This document shows positions 37,772-47,106 of a stretch of 64,000 bases of DNA, piece by piece. This stretch comes from an uncultured Sphingomonadaceae bacterium (GTDB lineage: Bacteria > Pseudomonadota > Alphaproteobacteria > Sphingomonadales > Sphingomonadaceae). A program made the translations under genes and the position numbers. Numbering within the stretch: position 1 is the first letter of the stretch; each line of letters starts with the position of its first letter. The DNA lies in assembly GCA_947499255.1 (NCBI GenBank), contig CANMNF010000001.1:806001-870000 (forward strand), given 5' to 3'. The notes below the pieces were generated by a model. It made no database searches and was not told the origin of the DNA. It saw only the letters and a list, made by a program, of their open reading frames with translations.

Positions 37772-38239
37772 TCAAGGCGCCCCCGCGCCCCAAATGCGAG
37801 CAGCTTCGATCCAACCTGCGCGATCAGAGGTTTCAAATCTGCACCATCCTGCTTCGCATTCGCCCAAATTGCCGACAACCCCAGCTTCAGCATTCCATTT
37901 CAGCGCTCCATCTTGAGCCGGCTTTGTCCGGATTGGCGCGAGCGTATCGCCCACTACAATTGCTCCGCGTTTGCGCGATAGCATCGCGGAAAACATCCAG
38001 CCGCGCGTGCCTTCTGGATCTTCGATATAACGCCATCCTTGGTTCACCCGCAAAACCTTCACCGGCAAACCTTCGCGCGCATAAACCCAATCAATCGGAT
38101 AGGTCTGGCTTGGTCCGACCCGCATATAAGCTTCTTCCGCCGAAATGGATGCCCAATAAGGAACTTCGGCCTGTTGCGCAGTGGCAGGAATGGCGAACAA
38201 TAATGCGAGTATTGCGAGGCAGCGTTTCATCATTCTCAT
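37772..38239 (-). CDS. Secreted SH3-like domain protein
   Basis: A 155-residue protein with a signal peptide (MRMMKRCLAILALLFAIPATAQ region, cut after about residue 21). The mature part has two SH3_4-type bacterial SH3 repeats: AYMRVGPSQTYPIDWVYAREGLPVKVL with QGWRYIED and GTRGWMFSAML, then a second with LAPIRTKPAQDG and GWCRFETSDRAGWIEA. This form (SH3 domain of alphaproteobacterial 'aspartyl-tRNA synthetase-like' annotation errors) is usually periplasmic and may bind cell-wall peptides. No operon partner is present. Confidence 0.82.
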   Translation of the reverse strand: MRMMKRCLAILALLFAIPATAQQAEVPYWASISAEEAYMRVGPSQTYPIDWVYAREGLPVKVLRVNQGWRYIEDPEGTRGWMFSAMLSRKRGAIVVGDTLAPIRTKPAQDGALKWNAEAGVVGNLGECEAGWCRFETSDRAGWIEAARIWGAGAP

Positions 38240-38376
38240 GGCTTAACGCGTTCCACCCTATTCCATCAACAGGCGAGGGTGTTTGTGGCTTGCCTGTTGG
38301 CAACGAACTGACTTAAAACCGACGCCTTCCGGAGAGCTGACGATAGATCAGGCACGGCCGTTTCAAGGGGGTTTTC

Positions 38377-39696
38377 ATGTTCCGCATATCCGCATTGGCC
38401 AAAGGGCTAATTGCATCATTTCTCGTAGCTTTTGCCATGGTGCCAACTGCCGCCTTTGCGCAGGAAACCTTTGTTGCCGTTGGAGATTCCGGTGATACGG
38501 CGTGGATCCTGGTGTCCTCTGCTTTGGTGCTGATGATGACATTGCCAGGCCTTGCACTTTTTTATGGCGGCCTTGTTCGGGCGAGGAATTTTCTGTCAGT
38601 CGCGCTACAAGTGGCAGCCGTTGCTGGTGTGGCGTCCGTTTTGTGGATCGTGGTCGGCTACACCTTCGCCTTTGGTGAGACGACGGGCGGATGGATCGGT
38701 GATGGCAGCAAATGGATGCTTATCGGGCTAGAACCCTTGCGTGATGGCCTGACCATTCCGGAGAGCACCTTCTCGCTGTTCCAAATGACATTTGCCGCGA
38801 TTACCCCTGCCTTGATGGTTGGCGCGTGGGTGGACCGGGCGCGGTTTAGCTGGGTGGTGGTGTTCTGCGCGATTTGGGGCCTGCTGGTTTACGCGCCTGT
38901 TGCTCATTGGATTTGGGGCGGCGGTTGGCTGGCTGATCTGGGTGTGCTCGATTTTGCAGGCGGCCTTGTGGTTCACACCACGGCAGGCGTTTCGGCGCTG
39001 GTGGTCGCTTTGTTGCTGGGTAAACGTCAGGGCTTTCCCTCTTCACGGCTTTTGCCACATGCGCCGGGTATCACGATGCTGGGGGCGATGTTCCTGTGGG
39101 TTGGCTGGTTCGGCTTCAATGGCGGCTCTGCTCTCACGGCAACGGATGATGCATCTGCTGCTATCATCAACACCCATGTCGCCGCAGCAAGCGCGGCGCT
39201 GATCTGGATCCTGATTGAGCGGATCAAGTTTGGTAAGCCCACTACCATTGGCTTTGCCACCGGCGCGATTGCTGGCCTGGCGACGATTACGCCGGCGGCT
39301 GGCTTTGTTTCACCGGGCGCGGCAATCCTTTTCGGCCTTGTTGCAGGCGCGGTTTGTTACGGCGCGATTGAACTTGTGAAGAACCGCTTGGCTATCGACG
39401 ATTCGCTCGATGTTTTCGCGGTTCACGGCGTTGGCGGGATGCTGGGCACCATGTTGCTCGCTATATTTATCTCTATCGATTTTGGCGGCACGGGGCTTGC
39501 CGAAGGGATGACAATTGGCGGCATGTTTGGTGCGCAAGCGTTCGGGCTTGTGGTTGTAGCGGTGTACTCGGCTATTTTGACAGCGGTCATTGCGCTGGCG
39601 GTATCGCTGTTCCTGCCAATGCGCGTTTCCGAGGACGAAGAACAAGAAGGCCTCGACACAAGCAGCCATGGCGAACGCAGTTGGCACTTCGATTAA
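38377..39696 (+). CDS. amt: Ammonium transporter (Amt family)
   Basis: A 439-residue Amt channel for ammonium uptake. A cleavable signal peptide ends near TAAFA (residue 28), followed by 11 membrane helices. Pore features include DTAWILVSSALVLMMTLPGLALFYGG at the start, the twin-His pair in YAPVAHWIWGGGW (about 177) and VFAVHGVGGMLG (about 350), and the DFAGGLVVH loop. The acidic C-terminal tail is short. AGGGGG lies 5 bases before the ATG. The usual upstream glnK (PII) gene is absent, so PII control would have to come from elsewhere. Confidence 0.94.
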   Translation: MFRISALAKGLIASFLVAFAMVPTAAFAQETFVAVGDSGDTAWILVSSALVLMMTLPGLALFYGGLVRARNFLSVALQVAAVAGVASVLWIVVGYTFAFGETTGGWIGDGSKWMLIGLEPLRDGLTIPESTFSLFQMTFAAITPALMVGAWVDRARFSWVVVFCAIWGLLVYAPVAHWIWGGGWLADLGVLDFAGGLVVHTTAGVSALVVALLLGKRQGFPSSRLLPHAPGITMLGAMFLWVGWFGFNGGSALTATDDASAAIINTHVAAASAALIWILIERIKFGKPTTIGFATGAIAGLATITPAAGFVSPGAAILFGLVAGAVCYGAIELVKNRLAIDDSLDVFAVHGVGGMLGTMLLAIFISIDFGGTGLAEGMTIGGMFGAQAFGLVVVAVYSAILTAVIALAVSLFLPMRVSEDEEQEGLDTSSHGERSWHFD

Positions 39697-39767
39697 CGCG
39701 CCCAAGTGCGATCAAGCGTGGCACGTGATCAGGTGACGTTCAGCGGCAAGGTTGTTATGGGCGCTGC

Positions 39768-40112
39768 ATGCGTATCGCTCTTCCCTTTGTAGCGGCCCTG
39801 CTGCTGGCCTCCCCTGCACTTGCCGATGGACCGATTGGCACCATCGCGCGCGGGGAATATGTGTGTGAACTGCCCGGAGATGCGACCGGCGCTGTTGGGA
39901 TTGAACAGCCCAGTGAGCACTTCACAATTCTCAGCGCGTCGCGCTATTCATCTCCGCAGGGCGATGGCACCTATCTGCGCCGCGGCGATGTGGTTTCAAT
40001 GACCAGTGGCCCTCGCAACGGCACGAATTATAAAGTGATTGGCCGCGATTTCCTGCGCAAGCTTGATGCCGATGGAGAGCCTTCGCGCTTACGCTGTTTT
40101 AGGCGGGGTTGA
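39768..40112 (+). CDS. Small secreted protein of unknown function
   Basis: A 114-residue protein with a signal peptide ending in SPALADG (about residue 20). The mature part has a beta-rich look with one Cys pair (YVCELPG near 32 and RLRCFRRG near the end) that could form a disulfide. The segment GTYLRRGDVVSMTSGPRNGTNYKVIG resembles small alphaproteobacterial elongation-factor-P-like annotated proteins, but I give no function. It lies 70 bases after amt. Confidence 0.65.
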   Translation: MRIALPFVAALLLASPALADGPIGTIARGEYVCELPGDATGAVGIEQPSEHFTILSASRYSSPQGDGTYLRRGDVVSMTSGPRNGTNYKVIGRDFLRKLDADGEPSRLRCFRRG

Positions 40113-40151
40113 TCGCGGAAGGCTGGATTGGCGGTGTCGGGGCAAGAAAGC

Positions 40152-40736
40152 CTATTCGCCAAAAAGCCAATAATGGTGCAGAAAATAAACCTCGCGCAGG
40201 GCAAATGGCCATTGTGTCCCGATGGTTTGATACCGCGTATATGGCGTTGGCCCCGGCACAGCGTCATAGCCCAGATCCAGCGCCATCTGCATGGCCCGCG
40301 TCAGATGCAGCGGATCGCTGACAACGATGATCGTGCCTACATCCTTGCCCAGATTGACGGGCTGCGCGAAGGCGAGATTTTCCATTGTCGTTCCCGATGC
40401 CGTCTCCACCCAAATGTCCTGGGGTGCAACATCGCGCTCCAGCGCATAATCGCGCGCGATCTCGGCTTCACTTAACGTTTCGCCCTCGCCCACGCCGCCA
40501 GTGAGCACAATGCGCTGCACTCGGCCTGCCGCCAGCAAATCGATGGCATAATCGATGCGCGCGGCGAACACAGGCGATGGTTGGTCGCCATCAATGGCTG
40601 CCCCTAAGACCAGCGCGGTATCCGCATTACGATCAGCAGGCGGCGGCCCATTCCAAACCATTGCGAACACAGCGAGCAGCCAGAAAACCATCGCTGCCCC
40701 CAGAAGCCGCGCCGATAATCTGAACCAACGCTTCAC
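40152..40736 (-). CDS. YdcF-like (DUF218) membrane-anchored protein
   Basis: A 194-residue protein with one N-terminal membrane helix (about 8-28) and a DUF218 domain. Family motifs are ALVLGAAIDGDQPSPVFAARID (about 41-62), VLTGGVGEGETLSEAEIARDYAL (about 77-99), the acidic WVETASGTTMENLAF (about 109) and VVSDPLHLTRAMQM (about 139). Members are linked to envelope processes in some bacteria; the reaction is unclear. Its start overlaps the thiE stop by 4 bases, so the two are co-transcribed. Confidence 0.85.
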   Translation of the reverse strand: MKRWFRLSARLLGAAMVFWLLAVFAMVWNGPPPADRNADTALVLGAAIDGDQPSPVFAARIDYAIDLLAAGRVQRIVLTGGVGEGETLSEAEIARDYALERDVAPQDIWVETASGTTMENLAFAQPVNLGKDVGTIIVVSDPLHLTRAMQMALDLGYDAVPGPTPYTRYQTIGTQWPFALREVYFLHHYWLFGE

Positions 40737-41347
40737 CCGCGCAAAACTTCGGTAAACGCTTTTATCGCAGCACCTTCATCGCCATTCCAAACAGCGCCCG
40801 ATACAGCGAGAAAATCTGCCCCCGCATCGACCAATGGCGCGCAATTTTCAGGGGTTATCCCGCCAATCGCAACGCATGGTATTTCAAAAATCCCTGACCA
40901 CCATTGCACCAGTTCAAGCTCTGGCTGGTGCTCGCTTTGTTTGGTTGTGCTGGGGAAAAACGCGCCAAAGGCGACATAATCCGCCCCAGCATCTCCGGCT
41001 TCCATCGCGAGATGACGACTGGCGTGGCAGGTGACGCCGATCTGCGTATCGCGGCCCAGTTCCTCACGTGCTTCGCGCGGATCGCCGTCACCTTGGCCAA
41101 GATGCACGCCATCGGCTTTTAACCGTTTTGCAAGCGCCACATCATCATTCACAATGAACGCCACATCAAGCTGTACACAAAGCGCCTGTAATGGCTCTGC
41201 CAGTCGTGCAGCTTCGTGTTGGTCGAGGCCTTTGACGCGCAATTGGAACGCGGCGACGGGGCCCGCATTCAATGCTTTTTCCAACCTTGCGGGGAAATCA
41301 CCGCCCACTTCGAGCGGTGAGATCAGGTAAAGCTGGCAGTCAGACAT
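40733..41347 (-). CDS. thiE: Thiamine-phosphate synthase
   Basis: ThiE joins the hydroxymethylpyrimidine and thiazole moieties into thiamine phosphate. The 204-residue TIM barrel shows AAFQLRVKGLD (about 33-43), VDVAFIVNDD-like LDVAFIVNDDVALAKRLKADGVHLGQGD (about 59-86), GVTCHASRHLAMEAGDAGADYVAFGAFFPS (about 103-132) and the phosphate-binding AIGGITPENC (about 162). No TPP riboswitch is visible; the gene begins 12 bases after the aldolase gene and is probably read with it. Confidence 0.9.
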   Translation of the reverse strand: MSDCQLYLISPLEVGGDFPARLEKALNAGPVAAFQLRVKGLDQHEAARLAEPLQALCVQLDVAFIVNDDVALAKRLKADGVHLGQGDGDPREAREELGRDTQIGVTCHASRHLAMEAGDAGADYVAFGAFFPSTTKQSEHQPELELVQWWSGIFEIPCVAIGGITPENCAPLVDAGADFLAVSGAVWNGDEGAAIKAFTEVLRG

Positions 41348-41359
41348 GCAACCTCACTT

Positions 41360-42268
41360 TTAAGCGCTTAGTCCGGAGCAATCTGCCGTACTGGCAGCGT
41401 GGATTTCATCAATTGCCGTGCCCAGAACGGAATCGAATTGCGCATCGTCCATCCCTGCGCGCAGCTCTTCAAGCAAAGCGCGGCTGAAACTTGCAATCAT
41501 GCCTTCGTTTTTTGCCAGCTCAATACAGGCCTCATGGCGATTAAATCCGCCTGAAAGCGCTACGACTTTCAACACTTTGGGGTGCCCAATCAACTCAGCG
41601 TAAGTGCCGGCAACCTTGGGGATTGAAAGCTTGAGCATGACCTGACGGCCATCGGGAAGCGCATCGAGGTTCTTGAGAATCTCAGCTTTGAGAATCTCTT
41701 CCCCAGCTGCGCGATTTTCAGCATTGATTGAATATTCCGGCTCCAGCATGGGCATCATGCCATGGCCAGCGACTTGCTCACCCACTTCAAATTGCTGTGC
41801 AACGATCGCGGCAATGCCTTCGGCATTTGCTTCGTGAATGACAGAGCGTTCCTTCGTGCCAAAAACGCCCAAGCCGCTGGCCTTTGTCAAAAGGGCATCG
41901 AGCTGCGGCATCGGATTCATCATCTGCACGCCATTGGCCTGTTCTGCGAGGCCTTTATCGATTTTGATAAAAGGAACCACGCCCTTTTCAATCAAAGCAT
42001 GCGGCGTTGGCTTGCCGCCCACTTGGCCGTCCATCGTTTTTTCAAACAGGATCGCACCGATCACCTTGGCACCTGAAAAGCTGGGTGATGAGATGATGCG
42101 CGAACGCATTTCGTGGATTTTGCCGAACATTTCATCGTCGCCAGACCATTGATCGTCGGTCACACCGTAAGCTCGCAGCGCCTTTGGCGTAGAACCACCA
42201 GATTGATCCAAAGCTGCAATAAATCCATCGCCCGATGCGATCTTAGCGGTCATATCCTGCGTATTCAT
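41360..42268 (-). CDS. fba: Fructose-bisphosphate aldolase, class I
   Basis: A metal-independent aldolase of 302 residues that splits fructose 1,6-bisphosphate. It starts at ATG 42268 (MNTQDMTAKI) with GAGG upstream. The family marks are GFIAALDQSGGSTPKALRAYG at about 15-35, GVVPFIKIDKGLA near 90, and the Schiff-base Lys region QVMLKLSIPK near 208, followed by VVALSGGF. This is the short prokaryotic class I type also known from Staphylococcus. A 181-base gap to pgk may hold its own promoter. Confidence 0.94.
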   Translation of the reverse strand: MNTQDMTAKIASGDGFIAALDQSGGSTPKALRAYGVTDDQWSGDDEMFGKIHEMRSRIISSPSFSGAKVIGAILFEKTMDGQVGGKPTPHALIEKGVVPFIKIDKGLAEQANGVQMMNPMPQLDALLTKASGLGVFGTKERSVIHEANAEGIAAIVAQQFEVGEQVAGHGMMPMLEPEYSINAENRAAGEEILKAEILKNLDALPDGRQVMLKLSIPKVAGTYAELIGHPKVLKVVALSGGFNRHEACIELAKNEGMIASFSRALLEELRAGMDDAQFDSVLGTAIDEIHAASTADCSGLSA

Positions 42269-42449
42269 GATGTTTTCCTCACTCACGAGCTCTTTCCCGA
42301 TGGTCCTATGATGCACCGGGAATGTAGACAACCTTCGCAGTCGCAGCATAGCCGTTCTGCGACCTTTTTTCCTAGCGGTGCAAGAGATAATTTCACCAAC
42401 GCGTGCCTGAACCCTAATCCACGGGCACACGCACGATGCGGTTGAAAAA

Positions 42450-43652
42450 TTATTTCTGTAATGCCGCAACGCCTGGCAATTCTTTGCCCTCCATCCATTC
42501 CAAAAATGCGCCGCCTGCGGTGGAGATATATGTCACCTCCCCTGTCACCCCGGCCTGCGCCAATGCCGCCACAGTATCGCCGCCGCCAGCGACCGAAACC
42601 AGCGAGCCTTCGCTTGTCAGAGCTGCAGCCGTTTTTGCCAGCGACATGGTTGCAGCATCAAAAGGCGGTGTTTCAAATGCGCCCAGCGGACCATTCCACA
42701 CCAGCGTTTTACAGGTTTTCAGGACATCGCCCAAAGCCTCAACCGCTTGCGGCCCTATATCAAGGATCATCTCATCTTCGGCCACTTCATGCACGTTACA
42801 TGTGCGCAAGGAAGGCGGGTTCGCTGCAAATTCTTTTGAAACTACAACATCATAAGGCAAATGCACGGTGCAGCCCGCCTTGTCCGCCGCTTCCAAAATC
42901 GCGGTCGCTGTGCCGGTCAGATCGTGTTCGCACAAGCTTTTACCGACATCCACGCCATTGGCCGCAAGAAAGGTGTTCGCCATGCCTCCGCCGATGATCA
43001 GATGCTGCACTTTGGTGACCAGATGCTCCAGCACGGCAAGCTTGCTCGACACTTTGGCCCCGCCCACCAATGCAGCCACGGGCGGCATGGGATTGTCCAG
43101 CGCGGCAGACAAAGCTTCCAATTCTTTTTGCATCGCGCGGCCAGCATAAGCAGGCAGCAAATGTGCCAAGCCTTCAGTACTGGCATGGGCGCGATGCGCA
43201 GCGGAGAAAGCATCGTTGACGTAGAAATCGCCATGGGCAGCAATGCCCTTGGCAAATTCGGTATCGTTCGCTTCTTCACCTGGCCAGAAACGGGTGTTTT
43301 CCAGCAAGCCGATATCGCCAGCGCGCAAAATATCGATCGATTGCGTAACCACAGGTCCGGCAACTTCGGAGATGAACATGATTTCCTTATCCAGAACGCC
43401 TTCAATCGCGCCCTGAATAAAAGAGGTGGACATGGTGGAATGACGCTTGCCCTTGGGACGTCCGAAATGCGCCAGCAAAAGCACCTTTGCCCCGCGATCG
43501 GCCAGCTCCAGAATGGTCGGCGCAACGGCGCGGGCGCGGGTCAGATCGGTCGCCTCGCCATCGGCCATTGGCAAGTTCAGATCGACACGCACTAGCGCGC
43601 GCTGTCCGGTCAAATCGTGCGGCAAATCATCAAGAGTCTTGAAAGTGGTCAT
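42450..43652 (-). CDS. pgk: Phosphoglycerate kinase
   Basis: The glycolytic kinase that makes ATP from 1,3-bisphosphoglycerate, 400 residues from ATG 43652 (MTTFKTLDDL). Substrate-binding parts are RVDLNLPMAD (about 20), LLAHFGRPKG (about 56) and ARCE-type arginine regions; nucleotide-binding parts include VGGAKVSSKLAVLEHL (about 198) and the C-terminal SVAGGGDTVAAL (about 363). It is 50 bases downstream of gap in the tkt-gap-pgk order that is common in alphaproteobacteria. Confidence 0.96.
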   Translation of the reverse strand: MTTFKTLDDLPHDLTGQRALVRVDLNLPMADGEATDLTRARAVAPTILELADRGAKVLLLAHFGRPKGKRHSTMSTSFIQGAIEGVLDKEIMFISEVAGPVVTQSIDILRAGDIGLLENTRFWPGEEANDTEFAKGIAAHGDFYVNDAFSAAHRAHASTEGLAHLLPAYAGRAMQKELEALSAALDNPMPPVAALVGGAKVSSKLAVLEHLVTKVQHLIIGGGMANTFLAANGVDVGKSLCEHDLTGTATAILEAADKAGCTVHLPYDVVVSKEFAANPPSLRTCNVHEVAEDEMILDIGPQAVEALGDVLKTCKTLVWNGPLGAFETPPFDAATMSLAKTAAALTSEGSLVSVAGGGDTVAALAQAGVTGEVTYISTAGGAFLEWMEGKELPGVAALQK

Positions 43653-43702
43653 TCCGGTCTCCGAATTCCCCTCCTGCGCAAACAATAGGGGATTACAGGG
43701 TC

Positions 43703-44710
43703 TTAGAGGAACTTCGCCATGACGCCGGCTGTATCGATCATACGGTTGGAAAAGCCCCATTCATTGTCATACCAGCTTACCACGCGGGCGAGTTCGCCTT
43801 CGAGAACAGCGGTTTCCAGGCTGTCTACGGTGGAGCTTGCTGGATGATGGTTGAAATCGCTGGAGACAAGCGGTTGATCCGTAAAATCAAGAACGCCCTT
43901 CATCGGACCATCCGCAGCAGCTTTGAGCGCAGCGTTTAGCTCCTCAGCAGATGTGCTGCGCTTGGGCTGAAACACCAGATCAATCAGCGAAACGTTGGGG
44001 GTTGGCACACGAACGGAAGATCCATCCAGCTTGCCAGCCAATTCAGGCAGAACCAGACCAACAGCGCGCGCGGCACCCGTCGTGGTAGGGATCATGTTCT
44101 GCGCGCCGCCACGGGCGCGCCGCATATCGGAGTGCATCTGATCAAGCATGCGCTGATCATTGGTATACGAGTGAATGGTGGTCATAAAACCACGCTCAAT
44201 CCCGACCGTATCGTTCATCACTTTGGCAACAGGAGAGAGGCAGTTGGTGGTGCAGCTCGCATTGGAGACAATCACATCGTCTGCCGTCAGCACATCGTGG
44301 TTCACACCATAAACAACAGTGGCGGTCACATTCTTTGCCGGAGCCGAGATCAGAACACGTTTTGCGCCAGCATCGAGATGTGGCTTGGCGGCATCATGAC
44401 TTTGGAAAAAGCCGGTGCATTCCAGCACAATATCCACACCCATCGCGGCATGAGGCAGATCGCCGGGATCACGCTCACTCGTCACAGCTATGGTTTTGCC
44501 GTTGACAACAAGATTGGTGCCATCGACTTCAACGGTGCCGGGGAAGCGGCCATGGGTGCTGTCAAAACCGAACAGCAGGGCATTGGCCTTGGTGTCGGCC
44601 AGATCGTTGATCGCAACCAATTCCAGATCGTGATCATCGCGTTCCAGGATAGCGCGAGCCACAAGGCGGCCAATACGTCCGAAACCGTTAATCGAAACTT
44701 TGATAGCCAT
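43703..44710 (-). CDS. gap: Glyceraldehyde-3-phosphate dehydrogenase
   Basis: The NAD-dependent enzyme that oxidises glyceraldehyde 3-phosphate, 335 residues. The Rossmann motif INGFGRIGR lies at 7-15, Asp36 in AINDLAD points to NAD preference, and catalytic Cys153 sits in SNASCTTNC. The substrate-binding TGAARAVGLVLPEL and the C-terminal WYDNEWGFSNR are intact. It starts 15 bases after the tkt stop, so both are on one transcript. Confidence 0.96.
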   Translation of the reverse strand: MAIKVSINGFGRIGRLVARAILERDDHDLELVAINDLADTKANALLFGFDSTHGRFPGTVEVDGTNLVVNGKTIAVTSERDPGDLPHAAMGVDIVLECTGFFQSHDAAKPHLDAGAKRVLISAPAKNVTATVVYGVNHDVLTADDVIVSNASCTTNCLSPVAKVMNDTVGIERGFMTTIHSYTNDQRMLDQMHSDMRRARGGAQNMIPTTTGAARAVGLVLPELAGKLDGSSVRVPTPNVSLIDLVFQPKRSTSAEELNAALKAAADGPMKGVLDFTDQPLVSSDFNHHPASSTVDSLETAVLEGELARVVSWYDNEWGFSNRMIDTAGVMAKFL

Positions 44711-44725
44711 GAAAGGTACTCCTGC

Positions 44726-46720
44726 TTAGTCGTTCAATTTGTTCATGATTTGCGGCACAATTGCGTCCGCAGTGAAACCGAAATGTTCCATCAGATCACC
44801 CAAGGGGGCCGATGCGCCAAACCTGTCCATGCCGATATTAAGGCCACCAATACCGGTATAACGCTCCCAGCCAAAGGTCGCGCCGGCTTCAATGCTGACG
44901 CGCAGAATGCTTTCGCCGCCACCTGCAGGCAGAATGTCCTGCTTGTACGCATCATCCTGCTCATCGAACAATTGTGTACACACCATCGAGATCACGTCGG
45001 CGCCGATGCCCTGTTTTTCAAGCTTGGCGGCGCTTTCCAAAGCCACATGTACTTCAGAACCGGTCGCAAGGATGATCACCCGGCGTTTGGCTCCGGCCTT
45101 CTTGAGACGATATGCGCCCTTTGAGCTCATATCCGTTTCATCGGGTGCATTGCGCACTTGCGGCAAGCCCTGCCGGCTAAGCGCCAGCACAGTTGGGCGG
45201 TCTTTTTGCTGCAACGCAATTTGCCAGCATTCTGCCGTTTCTACGATGTCAGCCGGGCGCATTACCAACAAATTGGGCATGGCGCGCAAGCTTTGCAGAT
45301 GTTCAACCGGCTGATGCGTTGGCCCATCTTCGCCAAGCCCGATGCTGTCATGCGTCATGACATAAATTACGCGAACCTGCTGCAATGCCGAAAGGCGGAT
45401 CGCACCGCGGCAATAATCGGTGAAAACAAGGAAAGTGCCCCCATAAGGGATCACGCCGCCATGAAGCGCCATGCCGTTCATCGCGCAGGCCATGCCAAAT
45501 TCGCGAATGCCGTAATACATGTAGCGGCCGCCGTAATTTTCTGCGGTCAAAGCTTCGATATTGCCAGCTTTGGTGTTGTTTGATCCGGTAAGATCAGCGC
45601 TGCCGCCGATAGTATCGGGCAGGCGCGGATTGATATCAGCCAGCGCCAGTTCACTGGCTTTGCGGGTGGCGACTTTTTGCGGGTCGGCAATAAGCGAAGC
45701 GATGTATTTTTGCGCTGCGTCATCATCGGGCAGTTCGCCTGCCATACGGCGGGTGAATTCCGCCTTGTCAGCGCTGGCATTGAGGCGTTCTGACCATGCA
45801 GCATGGCTGCCCTTGCCGCGCTCACCCGCGCTGCGCCAATCGGACAGCACATCGCTTGGCACTTCAAACGGCGGATGGGGCCAGTTAATTTCTTCACGGA
45901 CCAGGGCAATCTCTTCATCGCCTAATGCGGCACCATGCGCTGCACTGGTGCCGCCTTTATTGGGTGAGCCTTTGCCAATTACCGTTTTGCAGGCCACCAA
46001 TGAAGGACGCGAGGTTTCAGCTTTGGCGGCGCTCAATGCGCGGCGGATATCGTCAAAATCGTGCCCATCGCAATTGACGACATGCCAACCAGCGGCTTCA
46101 TGACGCGCTGTGATATCCTCGCTGCTGGACATTTCGATGCCACCATCAATGGTGATCGCATTATCGTCCCACAACACATTTAAGCGCCCTAAACCAAGAT
46201 GACCTGCAAGGCCGATGGCTTCGTGATTGATGCCTTCCATCAGGCACCCGTCGCCAGCCAGCGCCCATGTGTCATGATCGACCAGATCATCACCGAACAC
46301 GGCATTCAAATGTCGCTCGGCAATCGCCATGCCAACGGCCATCGCCACACCTTGGCCAAGCGGACCGGTGGTTGCCTCTACGCCATCGATCAGGAAGTTT
46401 TCAGGGTGTCCCGCACACAGACTACCCAGCTGACGGAAATTGCGGATGTCATCCATCGTTGGCTGTTCAAAACCGGTGAGGTGCAGCAGCGAATAAATCA
46501 GCATCGAGCCATGCCCGGCGGATAGCACGAAGCGATCACGGTCGGCCCAATCCGGCGCAGACGGATCAAACTTCAGAAATTCGCCCCACAAAACGCTGGC
46601 CACATCGGCCATACCCATTGGCATGCCGGGGTGGCCAGATTTGGCCGCCTGCACACCATCCATGGAAAGTGCGCGAATGGCGTTTGCCATTTGCTGCAGG
46701 CGGGCGTTTTCGTAGCTCAT
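44726..46720 (-). CDS. tkt: Transketolase
   Basis: A 664-residue ThDP enzyme of the pentose phosphate pathway (and Calvin cycle where present). The N-terminal domain begins with ANAIRALSMDGVQAAKSGHPGMPMG; the ThDP-magnesium motif GDGCLMEGIN is near 155, and the central domain has GEDGPTHQPVEHLQSLRAMPN near 462. Length and order fit transketolase rather than DXS. It is the first gene of the tkt-gap-pgk-fba-thiE run; the roughly 200-base upstream region separates it from the divergent zapA operon. Confidence 0.96.
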   Translation of the reverse strand: MSYENARLQQMANAIRALSMDGVQAAKSGHPGMPMGMADVASVLWGEFLKFDPSAPDWADRDRFVLSAGHGSMLIYSLLHLTGFEQPTMDDIRNFRQLGSLCAGHPENFLIDGVEATTGPLGQGVAMAVGMAIAERHLNAVFGDDLVDHDTWALAGDGCLMEGINHEAIGLAGHLGLGRLNVLWDDNAITIDGGIEMSSSEDITARHEAAGWHVVNCDGHDFDDIRRALSAAKAETSRPSLVACKTVIGKGSPNKGGTSAAHGAALGDEEIALVREEINWPHPPFEVPSDVLSDWRSAGERGKGSHAAWSERLNASADKAEFTRRMAGELPDDDAAQKYIASLIADPQKVATRKASELALADINPRLPDTIGGSADLTGSNNTKAGNIEALTAENYGGRYMYYGIREFGMACAMNGMALHGGVIPYGGTFLVFTDYCRGAIRLSALQQVRVIYVMTHDSIGLGEDGPTHQPVEHLQSLRAMPNLLVMRPADIVETAECWQIALQQKDRPTVLALSRQGLPQVRNAPDETDMSSKGAYRLKKAGAKRRVIILATGSEVHVALESAAKLEKQGIGADVISMVCTQLFDEQDDAYKQDILPAGGGESILRVSIEAGATFGWERYTGIGGLNIGMDRFGASAPLGDLMEHFGFTADAIVPQIMNKLND

Positions 46721-46920
46721 GAAACTGTCCTTAGTATGCGAGCCGTTGGGTCGGCGCGAGCCGTGCGATTCGGCTGCGCGCTGTGTGGAAAGCCTAGGGC
46801 GTCACGTCAAGCGTAGCGGACCTCCTGCGGCCTGCTCGCCAAACAGACAGTTCGCGTTTATTCACAGCTTTGCCGTGCAAGACTTTGCTGTGCGGGGATA
46901 ATGCTTCTAAAACTGCGCGA
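46721..46920. other. Divergent intergenic region between tkt and the zapA operon
   Basis: Two hundred bases with no gene. A GATAAT hexamer at 46897-46902 lies about 20 bases before the ATG at 46921 and could be the -10 box for the zapA operon, which would then have a very short leader. No convincing -35 element at normal spacing was found. Confidence 0.35.
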
Positions 46921-47106
46921 ATGGATAGCGATTGTCTCGCACGGGCCATGTCCCGGATCGAAGCGGCTGCGACCCGAATTGAGGCCGCAGCTGGCACTCA
47001 AAGTGCGGGTGATCCACATCTTCAGGCCAAATATGATCGTTTGAAAAGCGAAGCAGGCGCTGCGCTTGTTGATCTAGATAGCTTGATCGAAGGGTTGGCA
47101 CGATGA
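46921..47106 (+). CDS. Small helical protein upstream of zapA
   Basis: From ATG 46921 (MDSDCLARAM) this is a 61-residue, nearly all-helical protein: MSRIEAAATRIEAAAG, then HLQAKYDRLKSEAGAALVDLDSLIEGL, consistent with a short coiled coil. A small coiled-coil gene directly upstream of zapA is common in sphingomonads (from memory). It may relate to division, but there is no direct evidence. Its stop overlaps the zapA start (ATGA), so the two are co-translated. No good ribosome-binding site precedes the ATG. Confidence 0.65.
   Translation: MDSDCLARAMSRIEAAATRIEAAAGTQSAGDPHLQAKYDRLKSEAGAALVDLDSLIEGLAR

Noticed and set aside
41348-41359. TPP riboswitch before thiE
   Set aside because: Only 12 bases separate thiE from the aldolase gene and none of the THI-box sequence is present.
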